Positions 27,764-36,511 of a stretch of DNA of 64,000 nucleotides are shown here, one piece after another (position 1 is the stretch's first letter; each line of letters opens with the position of its first letter). The stretch comes from VGBV01 sp963813725 (GTDB taxonomy: Bacteria; Actinomycetota; Thermoleophilia; Solirubrobacterales; 70-9). The DNA lies in contig CAWFAI010000013.1 in assembly GCA_963813725.1 (NCBI GenBank), forward strand, positions 62,001-126,000. The letters are read 5' to 3'. The translations under genes were made by a program, and so were the position numbers. The notes below the pieces were generated by a model. That model saw only the letters and a program-made list of their open reading frames with translations, was not told where the DNA came from and searched no databases.

Positions 27764-28909
27764 CTACTGGACGACCGGCAGCTCGGTGCCGCTGATCGCG
27801 GCGGCGGGGACGCCGTCGGCGGCGACGGCTTCCATCACAGGGAGCTGGACCGGGGTCTGGGCGACGATGCCGCGGGCGGCGGAGTAGATCGCCTGCGAGG
27901 CGGGGGCGTCGGGCTCGTCGGTGACGAGGGGCGAGCCGTCGTCGGCGTGCTCGCGCAGGGCCTCGGCCAGGGGGACCTTGGCGAGCAGGGGGACGTCGAG
28001 CTCGTCGGCGAGGAGCTGGCCGCCGCCCTCGCCGAAGATGGTGACGCGGTTGCCGTCGGGGCCGGTGAAGGCGGACATGTTCTCGATCACGCCCATCACC
28101 TCGAGATCGACCTTGGCGGCCATCTCGGCGGCGCGGGCGGCGACGCTCTGGGCGGCGGGCTGAGGGGTGGTGACGATCACGATCTTGGCCTGGGGCAGAA
28201 GCTGCGCGAGGGTCATGGAGACGTCACCGGTGCCGGGAGGCAGGTCCAGCAGCAGGTAGTCGAGCTCGTCCCAGGCGACGTCCTCGAGGAACTGCTGGAT
28301 CGCCTTGTGCAGCATCGGGCCGCGCCAGACGACGGCGGCGTTCTCCTCGACGAAGAAGCCGATCGACATCACCTCGGGCCCGGCAGGGAGACCGGGGCGG
28401 GATGATCTTGCGCTCGGGCGAGACCTCGGGCTTCTGGTTGATGCCGAGCATGCGCGGGATCGAGTAGCCGTAGACGTCGCAGTCGAGCGCGCCGACGCTG
28501 TGGCCCTCGGCGGCGAGGGCGGCGGCGAGGTTGGCGGTCATCGTCGACTTGCCGACGCCGCCCTTTCCCGAGGCGACGCAGATCACGTTCTTTACCTGGG
28601 CCAGGGCCCCGTCGGGGAGCTTGCCGCGGCCGAGCTTCTGCTGAAGGCCGGACTTCTCCTCGTCGGAGAGCACGTCGAACCCCACCTCAACGAGCTGACG
28701 CCGTCGAGCTCGGCGACGTTCTGGGCGACGGCCTGCTGGAAGTGGTTTCGGATCGGACAGCCGGCGGTGGTCAGCGAGACGACCACGTCCACGCGGCCGT
28801 CGTCACCGATCTCGATCGAACGCACCATCCCGAGGTCGACGATGTTGCGTCGCAGCTCGGGATCGATGACGCCGGTCAGCTTCTCGGTGACTTGCTCCTT
28901 AGTCGGCAT
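27764..28909 (-). CDS. mrp: Mrp/NBP35-type iron-sulfur carrier ATPase (two frameshifts)
   Basis: A P-loop ATPase that loads Fe-S clusters onto apoproteins, about 381 residues. The N-terminus is a MIP18/DUF59 domain (VIDPELRRNIVDLGMV, then GCPIRNHF). The deviant Walker A is GKGGVGKST, followed by DCDVYGYSIPRMLG; later come DYLLLDLPPGTGD and GVIENMSAF. Two single-base errors break it. One base is lost near 28690 (restoring SSVEVGFDVLSDEEK) and one is gained in the G-run 28394-28397 (restoring PPGLPAGPEVMSIGFFVEEN). The CxxC cluster-binding motif typical of many Mrp proteins is not seen, as in several actinobacterial homologues. TAGAAT (28921-28916) ends six bases before ATG. Confidence 0.88.
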
Positions 28910-28953
28910 GGGGCCATTCTAGAAGGAAGCGCGATCCGCCCCTCACCCCCCGC

Positions 28954-29475
28954 CTAGAAGCGGCAGATCGGGACCTTCAGATCCTGGTTCGGCGTACGGC
29001 AGCGCCCTGCGACCCAGGACCGCGGCCCGCCGGTCGTGCAGTTCTGCACAGTCGGGCTGGGGTCGAAGTCGCGGATGTTGAGGGCCCCGTTCGCCTTGCT
29101 CCCGCGCTTGATCATCTTGCCGCTCGCCTGGCCGTCGAAGTTGGCGTCCTGAAGGGGCAGGACGAACCGTCCCTTCGCGAGCTTGATCGAGGTCGGCTCG
29201 ACGATGGCGGCGAACTGCTCGCCGCCCGGGTTGCAGCTCACTGGAAGGATCTCCACGTAGAACAGCGTCAGCCGCCTGGCGGTGAACCTGCGGTTGCCGT
29301 TTTTGTCCTTGAAGACGACGTCGATCCGGAGGTTCCCGCCGCCGGTGACGCTGCGGTCCTCGTAGTGGCGGGTCTGGGTGGCGGCGCCCGCGACCTGGGC
29401 GGACAGCGCCAGCGCGAGCACGCCCGCGAAGAGCGTCAGCAGAAGCCGCTTGGTTGTCGTCGCTCGTCGAATCAT
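28954..29475 (-). CDS. Secreted protein of unknown function
   Basis: A 173-residue protein with an N-terminal signal peptide: TTKRLLLTLFAGVLALALSAQVAGA, with probable cleavage after AGA. The mature part is beta-rich and has four cysteines near 80, 146, 160 and 171 that could form disulfides outside the cell. I recognise no family. The promoter may be CAGAAT about 14 bases before ATG 29475, so a short leader is possible; GAG-rich sequence before ATG is a weak ribosome binding site. Confidence 0.65.
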   Translation of the reverse strand: MIRRATTTKRLLLTLFAGVLALALSAQVAGAATQTRHYEDRSVTGGGNLRIDVVFKDKNGNRRFTARRLTLFYVEILPVSCNPGGEQFAAIVEPTSIKLAKGRFVLPLQDANFDGQASGKMIKRGSKANGALNIRDFDPSPTVQNCTTGGPRSWVAGRCRTPNQDLKVPICRF

Positions 29476-29546
29476 TCTCAGCTCGTTCCATTCTGCCCGG
29501 CCGACATGGCCCGGAACGAGCTAACCATGTCCGCATCAAGGCAAAT

Positions 29547-29574
29547 GAAAACCGGGCCCGAGGGCCCGGTTTTC
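29547..29574. terminator. Bidirectional intrinsic terminator
   Basis: GAAAACCGGGCCC, two-base loop, GGGCCCGGTTTTC: a perfect 13-bp stem with A-tract on one side and T-tract on the other. On the minus strand it lies about 90 bases downstream of the phasin-like gene and would end its transcript. The 187 bases between the two genes hold nothing else I can support. Confidence 0.85.
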
Positions 29575-29662
29575 GAGGGAGGAGAGGTGCTGCTGCTGCT
29601 CGCGAGGATGGTGCGAGCAGGCTTCTCCGGGACGCCCCTCTCCTGGCGGCCCGGGCTAAGTG

Positions 29663-30208
29663 CTAGACGCGGTCGAGCGCCTTCTTCACCGTCGGCTCGA
29701 CGCGCTTCTTGTAGACGGGCTCGACGCGCTCGCGGTACACCGGCTCGACGCGCTTCTTGACCGTCGGCTCGACGCGCTCGCGGTAGACCGGCTCGAACTG
29801 GTCGCGGGCCTTGCGGGCCTGCGCGACCACCTGGTCGGTCATCTGCTTGCGGATCTCGCCGCCTCGCGCCTCGGCCTTCTCGATCTCGGCCGCGATGTTC
29901 TTGCGGAACGTCTCGATCTGGGCCTCGCGGGTGTTGGAGTCACGCAGGTTGTTGACGCGATGCTGCAGCGCCTTCAGCTCCTGCGAACGAGACTCCGAGT
30001 CACGAAGCTGGTCCACCGTCCTGGTCACGGCATCCGCGGCCTCGGGGACGGCGCCGACGGCGACGTCGACCACCTGCAGGGCCTGCCCGCTCGTCTTGCG
30101 GCCCTGGGTGGTGCTGGTGCCGGTGCCGGTGCTGTTGACCTTGGTGCTGTTGACCTTGGTCTTGGTGCTGGTCTGGGTGGTGTTGGTCTTGCTCTTGTTC
30201 TCAGCCAT
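29663..30208 (-). CDS. Phasin-like coiled-coil protein with 8-residue repeats
   Basis: A 181-residue low-complexity protein. Residues 1-40 are Thr/Ser/Lys-rich and probably disordered. Residues about 45-135 look like an amphipathic, coiled-coil helix (VTRTVDQLRDSESRSQELKAL, then KNIAAEIEKAEARGGEIRKQM). Residues 138-177 are five copies of an 8-residue unit, VEPVYRER or VEPTVKKR. The helix resembles phasins or heparin-binding/apolipoprotein-like surface proteins, but no polyhydroxyalkanoate gene is near. The leader is AT-rich for this genome (30209-30290), and the start has only a weak ribosome binding site. Confidence 0.65.
   Translation of the reverse strand: MAENKSKTNTTQTSTKTKVNSTKVNSTGTGTSTTQGRKTSGQALQVVDVAVGAVPEAADAVTRTVDQLRDSESRSQELKALQHRVNNLRDSNTREAQIETFRKNIAAEIEKAEARGGEIRKQMTDQVVAQARKARDQFEPVYRERVEPTVKKRVEPVYRERVEPVYKKRVEPTVKKALDRV
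29678..29797 (-). repeat. Five 24-bp tandem coding repeats
   Basis: Encodes (F/V)EPVYRER, VEPTVKKR, VEPVYRER, VEPVYKKR and VEPTVKKA in one block at the 3-prime end of the phasin-like gene. The alternation of two unit types and conserved V-E-P core suggest growth by duplication of a 24- or 48-bp unit. Confidence 0.85.
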
Positions 30209-30276
30209 CTTTTGGTCTCACTACCCCTCGGATTGGGTTCTTATTAGTTCTAAGCTTGTTCGGAAGCATACCATCG

Positions 30277-30331
30277 AACACGTGTTTGTAAACCCCTGCC
30301 CCGCGAAAGTAACGGCTAGGCAGGGATTTAC
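30277..30331. promoter_or_regulatory. Palindrome and long inverted repeat upstream of the phasin-like gene
   Basis: AACACGTGTT (30277-30286) is a perfect 10-bp palindrome. Next to it GTAAACCCCTGCC (30288-30300) pairs with GGCAGGGATTTAC (30319-30331), 12 of 13 positions, around an 18-base loop. The pair lies downstream of the zincin gene and upstream of the phasin-like gene, both on the minus strand. It could end the first transcript or control the second. Confidence 0.5.
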
Positions 30332-30377
30332 CGGCTTTTGCGTATGCCTCGAGCGTGCTTGGAGAGGCGTGTCGGCG

Positions 30378-31500
30378 CTACCGGAAGAGGGCGAGCAGGC
30401 GGTTCTCGCGCTTGACGCCCACCCGCTCGATCCAGGCCGAAGGGTCGTCGATCTCGGCGCCGCTCGGCAGGTTCTCGGGCCGGCGCCAGACCTGGTTCAG
30501 GGTGCGAATCCCCGCGGCCTCGGCGACCTCGTCGGCGAAGGCCTTGCCGCGGCTGTACTGCGACATCTTCATGTCCAGCCCCAGCAGCTTGGCGACGATC
30601 GTGTCCAGCGGGCCGCGGCGCTCGCGGTCGCGCTCCAGGCGGCGGCGCAGCTCGGCGTAGCCGGGGTCCAAGCCGTCGCCGACGGCGTCCATCACGTGCT
30701 CGGCGTAGCCCTCGACGACGGTCATCGCCGCCATCAGGCGATCAACCAGCCTGCGCTGGCTCTCGTTCAACAGCAGCTGCGCGAGCTGGCCGGAGGTGAC
30801 CGTCCGGAACAGCTCCTTGGGGCTGACGCTGGTCAGCTTGTCCAGCAGCTCAGCCGGGTGGATATCGACGGCCGCGTCGGTGAACAGCTCGGAGGCGATC
30901 CCGCCCAGGTGGGGGCGCAGCCAGGGCACAGCCGTGAACTGGATGGCGTGCGTCGTCTCGTGCAGGGCGATCCAGCTGAGGAAGAGCTCGCGGTCCACAT
31001 CCAGGCGCTGCTGGGCGGCCGACAGGTTCGGGGCCACGAACAGCAGCCGTGGCTCGCGGGTGGGGCCGATCAGGGCGACGTCGTACTGGCCCACGACCTT
31101 CTGGGCGAGGTAGCCGAGGGTGAGGCCGACCTCGGCGCCCGTGGCCGCCCGGGCGATGGACCGCCCGACGCCGCCGGATGCCGCCTGACTTCTGCAGGCG
31201 CTGGGCGAGCGTGCGCTCGACCTCGCCGGACATCTCGCGGAAGGAGTCGAGGTTGGCCCTGGCCCACTCCTCGCGGTCCACCAGCTCGGCCGCCGGCAGC
31301 GGGCCGCGATGGCGCAGGCCCGTATAGCGGCGGACAAGCTGCGCGGCGCGCTGGGACTCTGCCCGCAGCTCCTCCTCGGTCCCCCGCCAGCGGGGACCAT
31401 CGCCGGCCACCGCCAGCGCCAGCCTCTGGGCCAGCCCCCAATCCACCAAGCGCACGTCGGCCTGCTGCTGCGGGCGATCCTGGGGCCGGGGCTCGCTCAC
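30378..31500 (-). CDS. DUF2342 zinc metalloprotease-like protein, F420-associated (frameshifted at 31188)
   Basis: A zincin-like protein of the family labelled coenzyme F420 biosynthesis-associated, about 373 residues when corrected. The zinc site is HETTH in SWIALHETTHAIQFTAVPWLRPHL, with a downstream helix VVEGYAEHVMDAVG. The N-terminal half (DWGLAQRLALAVAGDGP, then LVDREEWARANLDSF) is in another frame. One extra base, A at 31188 on the plus strand, separates LAQRLQK from QAASGGVGRSIARAATGAEVG. Despite its name its role is unknown, and no F420 synthesis gene is nearby. GTG 31500 overlaps the stop of the upstream phosphatase by four bases, so the two are coupled. Confidence 0.82.
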
Positions 31501-32354
31501 GGGACCCGGTTCTGCGCCTCCAGCAGCAGGCGCAGGTCCGCGTCGGTGCGGGCGGCGGCGATTCCGTAGCGGGCGTCCAGGGCCAGCGGGGCCGCCGACA
31601 GCTCGCCGCCGAAGCTGAGCACGCCGCCCGCCTCGCGCACGATCAGCTGCGCGGCGGCCGCGTCGACCGAGCGGCAGTCTCGGGTGGAGAACATGCCGTC
31701 GAATCGCCCCGCGGCCACGTAGCAGGCGGAGACGGCGATCGAACCCGGCGCACGGATCCGATAGGCGCGCCCCGCCAAGGCCTCCGAGGCCGCCTGCACG
31801 CGCTCGGGTTTGCTCGCCTCGACCGCGACCACCTCGAGCCCGTCCCCTTCGGGGACCTCGAAGGCGCCGCCGTCCAGCGTCGCGCCCTCGCCGGACACCG
31901 CCAGGAACTCCTCGCCGGCGCCGAACTCATAGACATATCCCAGGGTCACGTCGGCCATCGTCTCGCCGCCCGCGACGGCGATGCTGACGCTGTGGCAGGG
32001 AACCATCCGCCGGGCATTGAGCGAGCCGTCGATCGGGTCGATCACGACCCGGGTGGGCGCGGCGGGATCGCCGAACGTCACGGTCCCGCGCTCCTCGGAG
32101 ATGGCGGTGAACTCCAGGCCCTCGGCGTGCAGGGCCTCGAGCTCGGCGAAGATCGCGTCCTCGCAGAGCCGATCGATGACCAGGGTGCGGTCGCCCCCCT
32201 CGCCGATGCCCTCATAGGAGCTGCGGGCGCCGATGCTGTCGTGCTCGGCGAAGACCCCCTTCTGGGCCTCGACCGAGCGGCGGAAGGCGTCGAGCCAGGT
32301 CGCGGGCGGCGCGACGGGCTCCGCGGACTTTCCGGCTCTGCCTGGCGCGGCCAC
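31497..32354 (-). CDS. Inositol monophosphatase family protein
   Basis: A 285-residue magnesium-dependent sugar phosphatase. Motifs are the glutamate region AISEERGTV, the metal site DPIDGSLNARR (family DPxDGT) and the later RSVDAAAAQLIVREAGG (family WDxAAG). The substrate could be inositol-1-phosphate, fructose-1,6-bisphosphate or 3-phosphoadenosine 5-phosphate; the sequence does not decide. TAACCT (32366-32361) ends six bases before GTG 32354. It heads a two-gene operon with the zincin. Confidence 0.88.
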   Translation of the reverse strand: MAAPGRAGKSAEPVAPPATWLDAFRRSVEAQKGVFAEHDSIGARSSYEGIGEGGDRTLVIDRLCEDAIFAELEALHAEGLEFTAISEERGTVTFGDPAAPTRVVIDPIDGSLNARRMVPCHSVSIAVAGGETMADVTLGYVYEFGAGEEFLAVSGEGATLDGGAFEVPEGDGLEVVAVEASKPERVQAASEALAGRAYRIRAPGSIAVSACYVAAGRFDGMFSTRDCRSVDAAAAQLIVREAGGVLSFGGELSAAPLALDARYGIAAARTDADLRLLLEAQNRVP

Positions 32355-32402
32355 GCGGCCAGGTTAGCCGGGCCGTGTGGTCGATGAACTAGCCTCATCG
32401 CG

Positions 32403-35400
32403 ATGGCCGAAGAGCCCGATCATGCGCCCCTGGATCTGACCGATCAGCAGGAGCGCGTGGTCTCCCACGCCGAGGGGCGGCTGCTGGTCCTGGGCCTGGC
32501 CGGGTCGGGCCGCACCGAGGCCCTCGCCCGTCGCCTGGCCTCGCTCGCCAGCGATGGGCAGAGGGCGCTGGCGCTGAGCTCCTCGCAAACGGCCACCACG
32601 AGCCTGCGGCGCCGCGCGGAGCTGGCCGCCACCGCGGGGTTCGAGGAGCTGTTCGTCCACCCCCACCGGGCCGCGGCGGTGCGGCTGCTCACCGAGCACT
32701 CCGCCGAGGCGGGCCTTGACCCGTTCATCGAGAGCCTCAACGCGGCGGAGCGGCTGGCGATGCTGCTGGACCGCCGCGACGATCTGCCGCTGCGCAGGCA
32801 CGAGATCCGGGGCAACGCCGCCGGCCTGCTGGCGGCGCTGGTGCGGCGGATCGACGCCCTGAAGGCGGCCGGCGTGGGCCCCCAGCGGTTCCGCGAGTGG
32901 GCCGAGACGCTGGCGGGCGGGAAGGGCGGCGACCCCGCCGAGCTCGACTCGGCCGAGCGCGAGCGCGAGTTCGCCGAGATCTACGAAATGCACGACGAGA
33001 TGCTGCGCGAGGCCGGCGCGATCGACGGCGGCGGCGCGGTGCTGGCCCTGACCCGGTTGCTGGGCGAGCGGCCGGCGCTGGCCGCGACGATCGCCGAGCG
33101 CTTCCCGCACGTGATCGTCGACGAGCTCGAGGACGCCTGTCCGGCCGAACGCGCGCTGATCGCGAAGCTGGCCGAGCGCTCGCGGACGCTGGTGCTGGCA
33201 TGCGACGACGACCAGGGGAGGGCGCGCTGCGTCGGCGGGACCGAGTGGGCGCGGGAGACCCTGGGTGACCCCCAGGAGGTGACGCTGGATGCGAGCTTCC
33301 GCTACGGCGGCGACCTGCTGGACGCCGCGCACACCGTGCTCGCAGGCGGCGAGGACGGAGCGGACGGCGGACGACGCGCCAGGGGCGGCGATACGGCCGT
33401 CGCATTCTGGCGCTGCGCCAACGAGCGTGCCGAGGCTCAGGCCGTCGCGCGCGAGATCGAGTCGGTGCTGGCCCAGGACGAGGCGCGGATAGACCGCATC
33501 TGCATCGCCATCCCGCCGGGAGGCTCGCGGGAGCGCACCGTCGCCGCCGCGCTCGAGGAGCGCCGCGTGCCCTTCCGGCTGCTCGCGGCGGGGGCGTTCT
33601 TCCAGCGGCCCGAGATCCGCGACGTGATCGCCTGGCTGCGCCTGCTGGCCGACCCGTCCGATGCCGCCGCCGCGGTGCGGGCGCTGAGCCGCCCGCCGGT
33701 CGAGCTGCGCTCGGTGGACCTGGCCCGCTGCACGACGATCGCCCGCCGGCGCAAGCTGGACATGGTCTCGGCGCTGGAGGCGTCGCTCGAGAGCCCCCAG
33801 ATCCCGCCCGAGGCACGCGACCGCATCCGCGCGTTTCTGGGGCTCTACGGCGCCGCGGCGCGCGCCATGGGCCAGCTCTCGGCCGACGTCTTCGTGCGCA
33901 GGCTGATCGAGCGGGTGGGCTTCCGCCGCCAGCGCCTGTTCGCGGCCCACCCCGAGGCGGCCGAGCGGCTGCGCAACCTCTCGCGCCTGGGCGACGTCGC
34001 CGCGGCCTGGGTGCGGCGCGAGCCGGGCGGGTCGAATCGCGACTTCGTCCGCTACCTGGTGGCCGTCTCGGAAGCCGGGGTCTCGCCCGAGGAGGAGCCC
34101 GACGCCCCCCACGCCGAGGCGGTGCGCGTGATGCCGCTGGGCGCCCTCAAGGGGCTGGAGTTCGACCTCGTGTTCGTGGTCGGGATGCAGGCCGAGGCGA
34201 TGCCGGGGCCGGTGCCGAAGGGAGCCCCCGACGTGCCCATGGCCCTGGGCGGCGGCGGACCCTCACACACCCAGCAGCAGCGCCGCCTGCTGTACGTGGC
34301 GATGACGCGCGCGCGCCGCAGGCTCGTGATGTCAAGGCCCGAGGCCGGCGAGGACGGGCCGGTCAAGGCATCCCCCTTCTACGACGATGCGCGCGCCGTG
34401 CTGGACGCGACCGAGCAGAGCCACGGCGAGGAGCTCTATGGCCCGGCCGAGGGCCTGCACGCGACCTACCGGATGATCCAGGACGAGGTCCTGGCCGAGG
34501 CCTGGCGGGCCGGCGGGCAGCTGAACGAGCCGCGCCTGGACACGGCGATGGACGTGAACCGCGCCGTGGCCCGCTTCCTGGAGCTGCTGAAGATCGCCGG
34601 CCTGATCCAGCGGCCGGGATCGGAGCCCGTGGCCGACTCGCTCCGCAACGTCAACGACGTGCTGGCCCAAGCGATCAGCCCCGAACAGCGCCAGGCCCTG
34701 CTGGACTCGGCGCTCGACGGCTACCTGCTGGACGAGGAGGGCGAGAGCGCGCGGCGCCGCGAGCTGATCGCCGCGCGCGATGAGCCATCGCTGGAGGCAT
34801 TCCTGCCCAAGCGCGGCGAGGGACTGGCGCTCTCGGCCACCGACATCGAGCTCTACCGGACCTGCCCGCTGAAGTACAAGTTCGCCCGCGTCTTCGGCAT
34901 CCCCCAGGAGCAGACGATCAACCAGCGCTTCGGGATCGTCATCCACCAGGTGCTCGAGCGCTATCACTCCCAGGAGTCCACGGCCGCCGAGGCCGGGGGC
35001 CTGAACCGGCTGATGTCGCTGTTCTCGGCGGCGTGGAGGCGTTCGGGCTTCGGCGAGTCGGACGACGAGTTGCAGTACCGCGATCGAGCGATCGAGGCGC
35101 TGCGCCGCTACCACGCGCGCGAGTCCGAGCGCGGGTCCCGCCCGCGCTGGGTCGAGCGCAAGTTCGACTTCCGGGTCGGCCCGCACCACCTGCGCGGCAG
35201 GGTGGACCGCGTGGACGAGCTGCCCGACGGCCGCTACGAGCTGATCGACTACAAGACCGGCGACCCCAGGCCCCAGCAGGCGCTGGAGACTGACATCCAG
35301 CTCGCCATCTATCGCCTGGCCGCCCGCGAGGCCTGGCGCCTGGACGGCGGCTCGATGGGGAGCTACTGGTACGTGCTCGCCGACGAGAAGGTCGCAGTGG

Positions 35401-35549
35401 GAGGCTCTCCCGACGACCTCGAGCGCGTCGAGGCGACCGTGCTGGAGGTGGGCGAGGGCATCCTGGGACAAGACTTCGAGCCGCGGCCCTCGCCGGAGAT
35501 CTGCTCCTGGTGCGACTTCAGGCTGATCTGCCCCGCGTCTGAGGCTTAG
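32403..35549 (+). CDS. UvrD/AdnB-like helicase-nuclease with Arg in Walker A and Fe-S nuclease domain
   Basis: A 1048-residue superfamily 1A helicase fused to a RecB-type nuclease. The Walker A is AGSGRT with R37 where lysine is universal. Walker B is VDELED, motif III is CDDDQ, motif V is ALKGLEFDLVFVVGM and motif VI is intact (QQRRLLYVAMTRARRRL). The C-terminal PD-(D/E)XK domain has GRVDRVDELPDGRYELIDYKTG and the iron-sulfur cysteines YRTCP and CSWCDFRLIC. It resembles AdnA/AdnB or AddAB subunits, which work as pairs, but no partner lies beside it. The nuclease looks intact and the motor impaired. TAGCCT at 32390-32395 ends seven bases before ATG. The stop overlaps the convergent PAC2 gene by four bases. 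Confidence 0.85.
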   Translation: MAEEPDHAPLDLTDQQERVVSHAEGRLLVLGLAGSGRTEALARRLASLASDGQRALALSSSQTATTSLRRRAELAATAGFEELFVHPHRAAAVRLLTEHSAEAGLDPFIESLNAAERLAMLLDRRDDLPLRRHEIRGNAAGLLAALVRRIDALKAAGVGPQRFREWAETLAGGKGGDPAELDSAEREREFAEIYEMHDEMLREAGAIDGGGAVLALTRLLGERPALAATIAERFPHVIVDELEDACPAERALIAKLAERSRTLVLACDDDQGRARCVGGTEWARETLGDPQEVTLDASFRYGGDLLDAAHTVLAGGEDGADGGRRARGGDTAVAFWRCANERAEAQAVAREIESVLAQDEARIDRICIAIPPGGSRERTVAAALEERRVPFRLLAAGAFFQRPEIRDVIAWLRLLADPSDAAAAVRALSRPPVELRSVDLARCTTIARRRKLDMVSALEASLESPQIPPEARDRIRAFLGLYGAAARAMGQLSADVFVRRLIERVGFRRQRLFAAHPEAAERLRNLSRLGDVAAAWVRREPGGSNRDFVRYLVAVSEAGVSPEEEPDAPHAEAVRVMPLGALKGLEFDLVFVVGMQAEAMPGPVPKGAPDVPMALGGGGPSHTQQQRRLLYVAMTRARRRLVMSRPEAGEDGPVKASPFYDDARAVLDATEQSHGEELYGPAEGLHATYRMIQDEVLAEAWRAGGQLNEPRLDTAMDVNRAVARFLELLKIAGLIQRPGSEPVADSLRNVNDVLAQAISPEQRQALLDSALDGYLLDEEGESARRRELIAARDEPSLEAFLPKRGEGLALSATDIELYRTCPLKYKFARVFGIPQEQTINQRFGIVIHQVLERYHSQESTAAEAGGLNRLMSLFSAAWRRSGFGESDDELQYRDRAIEALRRYHARESERGSRPRWVERKFDFRVGPHHLRGRVDRVDELPDGRYELIDYKTGDPRPQQALETDIQLAIYRLAAREAWRLDGGSMGSYWYVLADEKVAVGGSPDDLERVEATVLEVGEGILGQDFEPRPSPEICSWCDFRLICPASEA

Positions 35550-36424
35550 GGGCCCTGCGGCGGGCCGCCGCCGCGCTGGCGCAGGAACTGCTCGAAATCG
35601 CGCGCCAGGCTCTCGCCCGAGGGAATGTCCTCCTCGACGTCGAGCTGGTCGGCCTGCTCCTCCTCCAGCCGCTGCACCAGCTCCTGGATCTCGGGATTGG
35701 CCGAGACCGCGTTCGAAACCTGGCGCTCGAAGGACTCGGACTCCTCCTCGAGCCCCGATGCCTCGACGGCGACGCCGACCAGGCCCTCCAGCCGGCGCAA
35801 CAGGGCCAGCGCCGCCTTCGGGTTGGGGACCGCGGCGACGTAGTGGGGAACCGCGGCCCAGAGGCTCGCCGAGGGAATGCCGCGCTTGTCGCAGGCGTCG
35901 TGGACGACGCCCACGACGCCGGTCGGGCCCTCGTAGTTGGAGCTCGCGAGGTCGAGGCGATCGACCAGCTCGGGGTCGGAGGCGAGGCCGGTGATCGGCA
36001 CCGGCAGGGTGTGGGTCACGTCCGCGATCAAAGCTCCCATCGTCACGACCATCTCCACGCCCAGCACCTCCGCCGCTTCGGCAATTCCGTCCGAGAAGGC
36101 GCGCCAGCGCAGATTCGGCTCGGTGCCGGCCAGCAGCACCAGGTCACGCTCGGCGCCTGGCGCCGGGGCGGCCATGAGGACGTTGCCCGGCCACTCGATC
36201 TGGCGAGAGCGGCCCTCGGCCAGGCTGATGGTGGGGCGATTGGCCTGGAAGTCGAAGAACTCCTCGGGATCGATCTGGGCGATGACCTCGGCGTCCAGGG
36301 ACTCGGCCGCCGCGGTGAGAGCGGTCGTGGCGGCACCCGCCGCGTCGTTCCAGCCGGCGAAGGCGCACACCAAGACCGGTGAGCGCAACTCGGGCGGCTC
36401 CCCTTCCCACACAAGAGCGTCCAT
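35546..36424 (-). CDS. PAC2 family protein
   Basis: A 292-residue member of the PAC2 family (proteasome assembly chaperone-like, PF09754), widespread in actinobacteria that have a 20S proteasome. It starts MDALVWEGEPPELRSPVLVCAFAGWNDAAGAA and contains VLLAGTEPNLRWRAF, VVTMGALIADVTHTLPVPITG and GVVGVVHDACDKRGIPSASLWAAVPHYVA, then an acidic coiled C-terminus. The bacterial role is not settled. It agrees with the pafBC gene at the start of the window in suggesting a Pup-proteasome organism. TACGCT (36436-36431) ends six bases before ATG 36424; the longer open frame upstream is antisense to the next gene. Confidence 0.85.
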   Translation of the reverse strand: MDALVWEGEPPELRSPVLVCAFAGWNDAAGAATTALTAAAESLDAEVIAQIDPEEFFDFQANRPTISLAEGRSRQIEWPGNVLMAAPAPGAERDLVLLAGTEPNLRWRAFSDGIAEAAEVLGVEMVVTMGALIADVTHTLPVPITGLASDPELVDRLDLASSNYEGPTGVVGVVHDACDKRGIPSASLWAAVPHYVAAVPNPKAALALLRRLEGLVGVAVEASGLEEESESFERQVSNAVSANPEIQELVQRLEEEQADQLDVEEDIPSGESLARDFEQFLRQRGGGPPQGP

Positions 36425-36511
36425 GAAACGAGCGTACTGACTCCCGGGGGCCGGGGGTGCCGATTGATCCTTTACCTCCGGACCGTCCGGGCGGTGGCTC
36501 AAGATCGGGGC

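Noticed and set aside
29678..29797. CRISPR-like array
   Set aside because: The 24-bp periodic units are contiguous without spacers and keep an open frame coding VEP repeats; no cas gene is present.
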